Source: a virus
Length of the DNA stretch: 30,841 nucleotides
Virus record (IMG/VR): IMGVR_UViG_3300001460_000112
Location: 1 to 30,841 of that record
Strand: one strand, 5' to 3'
Within the stretch, counting starts at the first letter, position 1. Every line of letters begins with the position of its first letter. Shown here in pieces: positions 1 to 7,100 of the stretch. The notes beneath the pieces were generated by a model, which worked only from the letters and a program-made list of their open reading frames with translations, did no database searches and had not been told where the DNA came from. A program made the position numbers and the translations under genes.

Positions 1-198
1 TACAATGGCTTATCAGTATTGCCTTATGATGGTGGTACATATACTCAAGCACCTTTTGAGGATATAAGTAAAGTTCAATATGATACAATGATGTTGCATC
101 TTAAAGATGTTGATCTAACTAAGATCATAGAAACAGAAGATGAAACAGATCTAGCTGGAGAATTAGCTTGTGTTGGTGGAGCTTGTGAAATAACATAA
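1..198 (+). CDS. nrdJ: Class II (adenosylcobalamin-dependent) ribonucleotide reductase, C-terminal end, 5' partial
   Basis: Reading frame 1 is open from the first base to a TAA at 196-198 and encodes the last 65 residues of a longer protein. It begins YNGLSVLPYDGGTYTQAPFE and ends ELACVGGACEIT. The 'LPYDGGTY.QAPFE' block and the closing C-V-G-G-A-C pair, with cysteines five apart, match the C-terminal tail of monomeric class II ribonucleoside-triphosphate reductases. In that family the two tail cysteines pass electrons to the active-site disulfide after each turnover. The enzyme makes deoxynucleotides for phage DNA synthesis and depends on host or environmental B12. The catalytic barrel lies outside the window. 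Many aquatic phages carry such an enzyme. It is probably co-transcribed with the small + strand genes and the tRNA that follow. Confidence 0.85.
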   Translation, partial: YNGLSVLPYDGGTYTQAPFEDISKVQYDTMMLHLKDVDLTKIIETEDETDLAGELACVGGACEIT

Positions 199-213
199 TT
201 TAAAATAAATATA

Positions 214-336
214 ATGGCAAAAAAATTTAAACCTCATATGATGTATTCTAAATCTGGTAAAGGCACTATGGCTAATACTTATAAAAAACATTTAGAATTA
301 AAGAAAAAAGGACATAGTCACAAAAAACCTAAATAA
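214..336 (+). CDS. Small basic protein, 40 aa, unknown function
   Basis: The ATG at 214 lies 15 bases after the reductase stop and opens 40 codons ending in TAA at 334-336. The leader is purely A/T (taaaataaatata), as for other genes here. The protein (starts MAKKFKPHMMYSKSGKGTMA) is rich in lysine and histidine and ends in KKKGHSHKKPK, so it is strongly basic and could bind nucleic acid; that is inference. It has no signal peptide, membrane segment or cysteine. The tight spacing and shared strand suggest one operon with nrdJ. I do not recognise a named family. Confidence 0.6.
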   Translation: MAKKFKPHMMYSKSGKGTMANTYKKHLELKKKGHSHKKPK

Positions 337-342
337 TATACA

Positions 343-537
343 TTGAGACAGTCTTATATAAATGCTTATAAATTAATGGTAGGTGAAACTACTTACAATA
401 AATTATCAGAACAACACGAGTTCTATTTACCTGTAGATCATGAAGATCCAAAAGTATTATTAAATTACTTTGAAGGTGAAGAAGAATACGAAAAATGTCA
501 AACAATAAAATTAAAATTATGTGCGGATTATGTCTAG
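343..537 (+). CDS. Small acidic hypothetical protein, 64 aa, probable TTG start
   Basis: The frame is open from a TTG at 343 to a TAG at 535-537. It lies in the same frame as the preceding 40-aa gene, separated only by that gene's TAA and two codons. The first ATG in frame is at 376 and would give 53 residues. I prefer the TTG because residues 1-11 (RQSYINAYKLM) look like a genuine amphipathic start. The protein is acidic in its second half (FEGEEEYEKC) and resembles small Y/E-rich hypotheticals seen in aquatic phages, but I cannot name a family. Its 3' end overlaps the possible four-cysteine microprotein at 495-566 in another frame. Confidence 0.5.
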   Translation: MRQSYINAYKLMVGETTYNKLSEQHEFYLPVDHEDPKVLLNYFEGEEEYEKCQTIKLKLCADYV

Positions 538-566
538 GCGGTATTTGTGAATACTGTAATAACTAA
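495..566 (+). CDS. Possible 23-aa four-cysteine microprotein
   Basis: An ATG at 495 opens 23 codons to TAA at 564-566, with a second in-frame ATG at 519 that would give 15 residues. The product ends IMCGLCLGGICEYCNN, so its four cysteines form C-x2-C-x4-C-x2-C, a spacing that could hold a metal ion. It overlaps the end of the 343-537 gene by 43 bases and stops 5 bases before the tRNA. The dense cysteine pattern is the only positive evidence. An ORF this short can occur by chance. Confidence 0.35.
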   Translation: MSNNKIKIMCGLCLGGICEYCNN

Positions 567-571
567 ATGAT

Positions 572-645
<74 letters not shown>

Positions 646-655
646 CTACCAAATA

Positions 656-688
656 AAAAGGGGACCTCATTACGAGATCCCCTTTTTT
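656..688. terminator. Bidirectional intrinsic terminator between converging operons
   Basis: AAAA followed by a hairpin (660-668 with 674-682, one mismatch, loop ATTAC) and TTTTTT. The A tract and the T tract flank a GGGGA..CTC/GAG.TCCCC stem, so RNA from either strand gets a GC stem followed by U residues. It lies exactly where the + strand tRNA operon and the - strand structural operon meet. Confidence 0.88.
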
Positions 689-694
689 GGTTAC

Positions 695-733
695 AGGAAC
701 TTTGGGTATGGTGCCCATTTCTTTTTTGTTCCT
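695..733. repeat. Nested inverted repeat in the convergent intergenic region
   Basis: AGGAAC (695-700) pairs with GTTCCT (728-733), and inside it TGGG (703-706) pairs with CCCA (714-717). The outer arm touches the stop codon of the 732-1037 gene, so it would form a 3'-end stem on the leftward transcript just before the main terminator. It may stabilise or pause that RNA; the stem is imperfect. Confidence 0.35.
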
Positions 734-1037
734 AGCTTACATTACTTTTAGAAGATCTTCTTCTTCCCATGCCCGCTCTTTTCTTTGCTCTAGTTACTTT
801 TCTTTTTTCACTACTAGACATCTCACTCCAAGGTTTTGGAGAGTCTGAGTTAACTCTTTTTGATGGTCTACAAACTTTTGTATTTTTATTTTTATCAGAT
901 CCACACTCATTACCTTTCTCATCTTTCCAACTTTCTTTAAACCATCTCTTTAAAGAAGCTCCTTTTTTAGTTTTTCTTATTGCAGCTAGCGGAGATCTAG
1001 ATGTAGATATATCCCAAGAATCTTTTTCTACTTCCAT
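732..1037 (-). CDS. Small basic protein, ~101 aa, aquatic-phage/virus hypothetical (possibly DUF5872-like)
   Basis: The frame is open from 1055, but I place the start at 1037. There the ATG overlaps the TAA of the gene before it (TAATG), the usual form of translational coupling; the longer version would add six residues (MQKKEI). The core GASLKRWFKESWKDEKG, followed by C..D..KNT..VCRPSKRV and later PKPWSEMSSSEKRKV, matches a pattern I recall from small proteins of aquatic phages and large algal viruses: W-F-K-E-x-W, two cysteines, 'CRPSKRV' and 'P..W.EMS..EK'. The Pfam name DUF5872 is from memory and unchecked. The C-terminus is a run of Arg/Lys (RAKKRAGMGRRRSSK). Function is unknown; it is the last gene of the structural operon. 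Confidence 0.65.
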   Translation of the reverse strand: MEVEKDSWDISTSRSPLAAIRKTKKGASLKRWFKESWKDEKGNECGSDKNKNTKVCRPSKRVNSDSPKPWSEMSSSEKRKVTRAKKRAGMGRRRSSKSNVS

Positions 1038-1183
1038 TATTTCTTTTTTCTGCATTTAGCTATCATACCACTAGCGTAAGCTGATGGAAATACTTTATGT
1101 GCTTTTTTTGCCTTATAATAACAAGCATCTTTTAATGCTACAGGTGTTTCATATTTATTGAAAGGTGTTTTACATTTTCTCAT
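1037..1183 (-). CDS. Tiny cysteine-containing basic protein, 48 aa ('PSAYASG' type)
   Basis: ATG at 1183-1181, two bases after the stop of the giant gene, and TAA at 1039-1037. The 48 residues start MRKCKTPFNKYETPVALKDA and contain ACYYKAKKAHKVFPSAYASG, then MIAKCRKKK. The pattern D-A-C-Y-x-K...K-V-F-P-S-A-Y-A-S-G-x-I-x-K-C-R-K recurs, to my knowledge, in many aquatic phage and giant-virus proteins of unknown role. The spaced cysteines (C4, C21, C44) and strong basic charge suggest a small nucleic-acid-binding or packaged protein; that part is inference. It shares bases with the start of the next gene (TAATG). Confidence 0.75.
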   Translation of the reverse strand: MRKCKTPFNKYETPVALKDACYYKAKKAHKVFPSAYASGMIAKCRKKK

Positions 1184-1185
1184 GT

Positions 1186-4100
1186 CTATCTTTTTGATTT
1201 TCTTCTTGAACCACCTCTTCTAGTAGTAGGAGATCTTTTATTATTTATAGCTTCTCTTTGCTTTTGTTCTAGCTGCCATTTTGGCCAACCAAGTATCATA
1301 GCTACACTTTGCCACCACTCTGTTTCTTCTTCAAGAGCTCCTTTAACATTATCATACTTTAACATTGCTCTATCTAAAGGTACATTTGTAGCTGCTGATA
1401 TTACCTTTGCACCAGCTAAATAAGCTGGGTTATCTAATGACAAACCTTTGTCATACATTTCTTCTCTTCTTTTCTTACTATCAAACTGCCAAGCTGCAGC
1501 TCTAAGTCTAGATATTTTAGAACTTATTGGAGGTGAAAATTGTAGTAGTTTCCATATAGAATCTACATACTCAGGTCTTGATCTTTTAGATCTTTCGTAT
1601 AAGTCTAATAATAAATTCTTAACAACAGACACAGCAGCTCCTCCTATACCTAAACCTCGTAACATAGAGTCAGACATTCCATTCATTGTTCTATAAGCTT
1701 TTTTAGCATCATCTTCATCGTCATCATCACCATCAAATCCTAAAGCAAATAAACCTTGTTGAAGTGAATTGAATATAACGTTTTGAACAAAGCCATAATA
1801 AGCAACTTTACTAACATTAGACTTCCAATCACCTCTACCTGCTATTAAATCTTGTATAGATCTTTTTTGTATTCTAGCATACTGCATAGGTGTGTTTGCA
1901 AACATAAGTATTAATCTACCATAGTCACTAGCTTGTTGCTGCGATATTTTATCAGGCCTACTAGACTGTTGGTTTTCCTCTGATATTTCTTTCCACTCTA
2001 ATAATGCTTGATCTTTAGCTTGAGCCTCTGTCATACCACTATTTTTCATCAAATCGTTTATTCTATTTCTGTAAAACGTTGCACCACCAGAAGCTATAGC
2101 AAAACTATCAGCAAACTGAGTAGGAGCGTAACCTTTTGCCATTATATATGCTAAAGCACCTTTAGCTTTATTCTTAGCCGTCTTAGCAGCGTCAGCAACT
2201 TCAGACTCAGTTACGTTAATCCTTAAACCGTTACGTCTATCTTTAAGGTAGTCAGAATTCATTAACGTCATAAAGTCAGACCAGTATTGTGGTTGATTAG
2301 CAAAAGCAGCTCCAGCTTTTAAAGGATTGTTAAAACTCCAATTTACAAAGTTTATAGCAGATATAGTTTGAAGTACAGCTGATCTAGTATTTAAGAACAT
2401 TATAGCCGCATTGGATCCGTTTATATAATCAAGTATTCTATTGCTTAACCTACTTCCTGAACTAGTTCTATTTTTGCCAGAGTACATTCTCTTTAACATT
2501 CCCTCTAAAGCTTCTCTATATTTAGAACCATAAAGAGCTTCTAGTTTATTAAGATTAGCTTCATTATATATCTTATCAGCATTTTGTTTCCAGTCTTCTA
2601 AGTACTTAGGTCTTTTAACTTCAGTAAGAATATCTTGTAAGTCTGTGCTTATAGTACCAGCTAGCCAGTCTGATTTTGGTTGAGCCCATCCATCACCTTT
2701 AGTTATATCTAATAATTGATTAGCAAAAGTTATAAGTTGAGCATCTGATTCAATAAGATCATTCATTTCTTTTAAATCAGATTCACTAACACCTGGTATT
2801 TTAAATCCATTCTTAAAATATAAATAAGCTCTAACAGCTTGCTCTTTAGTAAAACCATTAGATGTTTGTTTATTTAAATCTTTAGGTATTTTTAAATCTT
2901 TTTTAAGTTTTCTAAAGTCATTCATGACTTGTAGTCTATCTTTTCTTAAATTCTCATCAGCTACAGCATAAGGATCTAGTAAATGTTTCTTATACCAAGC
3001 CATTTGTAAATTACCTAATGGTCCTTTAGATAAAGTAGAATATATAAGACCAGTAAAATCTTCAGCTGAATATGGTATAAAGAATTTAAAAGGATTTTTA
3101 CCTGTTACTTTAGCTTTTGCAGCGGATATTTCTCCTTGAAACTTAGCTCCTTTCTTAGCAGATATTATACTATCAAACTCTTGATCTAATCCTTTAGAAA
3201 ACTTTAGTTTAGCTTGTTGAACTTTAGACTTAACATCTAACACAGACATAGCGTCTTGAACAGCTTTAACATTTTGTAATGCATCATCTGCAAAATAAAA
3301 ATCATTATAACCTTCAGCAGCTTTATTAACTAACCAATTTGCTTTTGCTTCACCTGTAGAATTACCTAAACCAACTATGTTTTCTTTTTTAAATTCTAAA
3401 CCTTCAGACTTTAAGAATTCAAATATAGCATCTTGAGATAGTGGTGATCTAGCTGTTAAAACAAAAATATCTTCATTACCTCTAGCGTCTTTAATTTTCT
3501 TAGCTAATTCAAACATTGGACCACGAGCTCCATCTCTTACTATATCAAAGTCTGTAAAATCCATTACAGCACCTTGTTCAACAAGATCAGCTCCTTGCTC
3601 TGCAAATTGCTCTGCAGTTAACTCTCCTTGAACACCGTCTTGTGTTGTATAAAAAACTAAACTATTGCTAGTTGCTAAAGTGTCATCAAAATCAAACACT
3701 CTAATCTTTTTAATAGGTTGGTCTAACTTTCTAGCTAATCTTAAAGCTTCGTCTATACCTGCAGCTTTACTTAGTATGTCTTGAGAAGTCATGCCTTCTT
3801 CAACACTTAAAACTCCAGATGTTTTTAAATCATTTATATTTACTCCTTTACTTTTCTTTAAACCTGGAACTACTTTAGTAAATTCAACTAATCTTTGACT
3901 AGCTATAGCCTCTGTCATGCTTTCATTTGAAAATATTTCAAACAATAACTCTTGTTGTTTAGCTATAGCTGATGGAGTTCTTAATTCTACTGGTAATCCT
4001 ACTCCATACTGCTCAGCAACTGATTTACCATTTGGTAACATTAAAACATTTGGATCTATACCAACAAAAGTTTTACCAGTTTCTTTATCTGTTCTTACTT

Positions 4101-7100
4101 GTTTATTAACAAAAGGATTAAAATATCTAATCCAAACAGGTATAGTTCCATTTAATACACCTTCTCTATACTTTGGATCTACGGCTTGTGTATAATTAAA
4201 TCCTTCACCTTTCAGCATAGTATCAAAGACTAAAGGTAAAGCTCCTTGAAAAAAGTTTTCTAAAGCGTTATCTACGTTTAATTCAAAAGTTCCTTGTGCC
4301 ATTCTATTAAACAAATATTTACCTAAGTCACTAGCTGGTTGAGAGTGTTCTTCAACATTTCTTAAACCTAACGTATTTAAAAAATCTATTATAGCACCTT
4401 TTCTCATAAAATGACCTTGACCACCACTGATAGATGATAACAAAGCAGCTACGAAAGGTAAGTTTGTTTTTCTATCCTCAACAACTAACTCATTTAAAGT
4501 TTTTAATATATCTTTTAAACCCTTTCTTTTAGCTTTTTGTTCACTAACAAATAGATCTGTAAAACCTTTTTTAATTTTACTATACGCAGTTCTTTTAACA
4601 GAATTTTCAATATCTACATTTTCTGGAGCAAATGCTTCAACGCCTTCTTCAGCTGCTAAAAACTCAGCATCTTCAATAGCTTTATTTACTTGCGCCGCGT
4701 TAGCAAACATAAAGTTATTTTTTGAATTATTTTTTCCTCCAGGCATTATTTGAAGTTGTATTTCTTTATCATTAAAATTATCAGCTGTGTTAAGAATAGT
4801 TTTACCATTCATTAACTTATATTCTTTTAACGTTTCGTTAGCTTTTAATTTATTTTTAGAAATTTCTTCTATACTTAATTTTATAGGTACTCCATTTTCT
4901 AATACGCTTTGATACATGCCTCCATTAGCAAAAGTACCTTTGTTTTTTGTTATAAAACTTTTAGGAATTTTTCTTATTACTGGTGGTTTACCTTCGCTTC
5001 CTTCAAAAAGTATTGACTTAGCTTTTTGCTTACCTTTTAAATCACCCATTAATATTGGCTTTAAGCCATATTCTTTAACACCCTTATTCCAATTAGTCTC
5101 ATCAGCTTTTTTACCGCTTTCAAATAATTTTCTAGTTCTATCTATGTTTTTCTGTTCTTTAGGTGTTATTGGAATACCTAAACCTGCAGAATACATTAAA
5201 TTGTTTTTACCTTCAACTAATGCTTGAGGTATGTTTCTACCTTTATTTTCTAAAGACTCTCTAACTTCTTGATTAGTTAGCATTCGTTCTGTTTGTGCAA
5301 CTAAAGCTTTCACTCTAGCGCTTGTATTTCTATCAGATAAATTAGGTTGACCTGCTGGTGTTATACCAAACAACTCTTTAAAGTCTGCTGAAGTTATATC
5401 ATTTCTTTTTTCATAAATAGCTAATCCAGCTTTGCTACCTGTCTTAGACATTTTAACTCTATCAGTTTTTCTATAAAACTTATCTAATAAAACTTTTTGA
5501 ACTCCAGTTGATGTACCACTTGGAGTAGCGCCTTCTGGTAACATTGATATTAAAGCATCAGCATTTTTATTTATATACTGTTGTGCGTTTCTTACATCGT
5601 CTTTAGTTAAGTTACCTGGTTTAGGTTTTATACCAAACAACTTTTGAACTTCATTTAAAGCTATATTTTTTAATGATTTAAAATCTAATTGATCTATAGG
5701 TAGATTATTTATTTCTGACTTAACCTTGTCTAAAGATTCTTTAATATCTCCTGTTAATCTAGTTTTTAATTTAATCTTTCTTTTTGGTTGATCTACAACT
5801 TCATTATCAGATTCTTCTGTAGCAGCTAAACCAACCTGCTCAGTAACATCATCTGTAAACTCTTCACCTAAAACTCTTCTTGATGCTTCAATAGCTCTTG
5901 AAGGTAAAAATTTATTTATATAAGCGGCGAGTGGAACACCTGTAGATGGGTCATAAGATTTAATTAAATCAAATATACCACGTTCTCCTGTTTCTATTTC
6001 ATCAGTCAACAACTGTCTATCAAAGTCAGGTGCATCTCTTCTTCTTTCTACTATTTTACTAGTTATTGGTTTGAACTGTTCTATTATGTCAAAAGCTCCA
6101 TCAGAACCTTGTTCTTCATATATTTTCTGTACTTCTTCACTAGCTCCTTTAGAAAGCTTCTGATTCCTTCCCTCTCCAGTAACAGCGTTAGGAAGTTCTT
6201 CTTCTTCCGGATCCATTACAGCTTCAGATTTTACAACTGAATTTTGGAAGCTTTTAACATAGCTATATACATCATTACCATCTTTAAGAGGATATAAAAA
6301 ACTAGTGTTTTTACCAGCGAACTTATTAACCATGCCTTTAAGCATAAACCTAAGGCCGTATATTTTATTAAAATCATACTGACTTAATATTCCTGAAGCT
6401 GTCATATCTCCAAACAGGTTTAAAACCTCCTCAACGTCAACACCATTATTTTTTCTTAAGTCTTTAGCTTGCTCTGGTGTTATTGATCCTTCACTTTCTT
6501 GAAAATCTATTTCTTCATTACTAGAAGTATATTGTTCTTTTCTTTTTACAAAATCATTATACTGCTCTTGAGTTATCTTGCCAGTCTCTAATTTTATTTT
6601 TAATTGACCTTCTGCTTCTTCTATAGCTTGTTGAGCAGCTTCAACTACTACACCATCTTTTACTATTCCAGATTTTCTATTTTGAATATGCATTAATTCA
6701 TGCAATGGTGACACTGCTGAAATTAAAGCTGTATTTTTATTAACACTTTGAGAAAGATTATTTTGAGCATTGTCTGTAAATAAAACTATATCATCACCTA
6801 CAAATGTAGCATTAGCACCTTCTGATCTAGCATTTAGTAATGCTTGTGAATCTTTATCATCAAGACCTTGTTCTTTTAAATCTTCTATAGTTGTTTCTGA
6901 ACTTACACGAAGGGTTTTATTACCATTTAATTCTTGCTGAACACCAACTATATTTCCATAAAAATCATATAGCCCTTGATTATAAGCTGCTAAAGCTGGG
7001 TCAGCAGAGTCTTTATGTTTTTCTTTATTGTTTGTTTTTCTTTTGTTTAATAACTTTTCAGCTTGAACATCTAAAGCTTTGAACTCACTTACTATAGTTT

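Noticed and set aside
769-1059. Open frame of 96 codons on the + strand
   Set aside because: It is antisense to the 101-aa and 48-aa - strand genes, whose products show recognisable conserved blocks. The + strand product is Phe/Leu/Ser-rich, as antisense of Lys/Glu-rich genes tends to be.
1720-1745. FDGDDDDED run in the giant protein as an RNA polymerase DxDGD active site
   Set aside because: It is a low-complexity acidic run between hydrophobic segments near the C-terminus, without the flanking polymerase barrels or a second catalytic motif.
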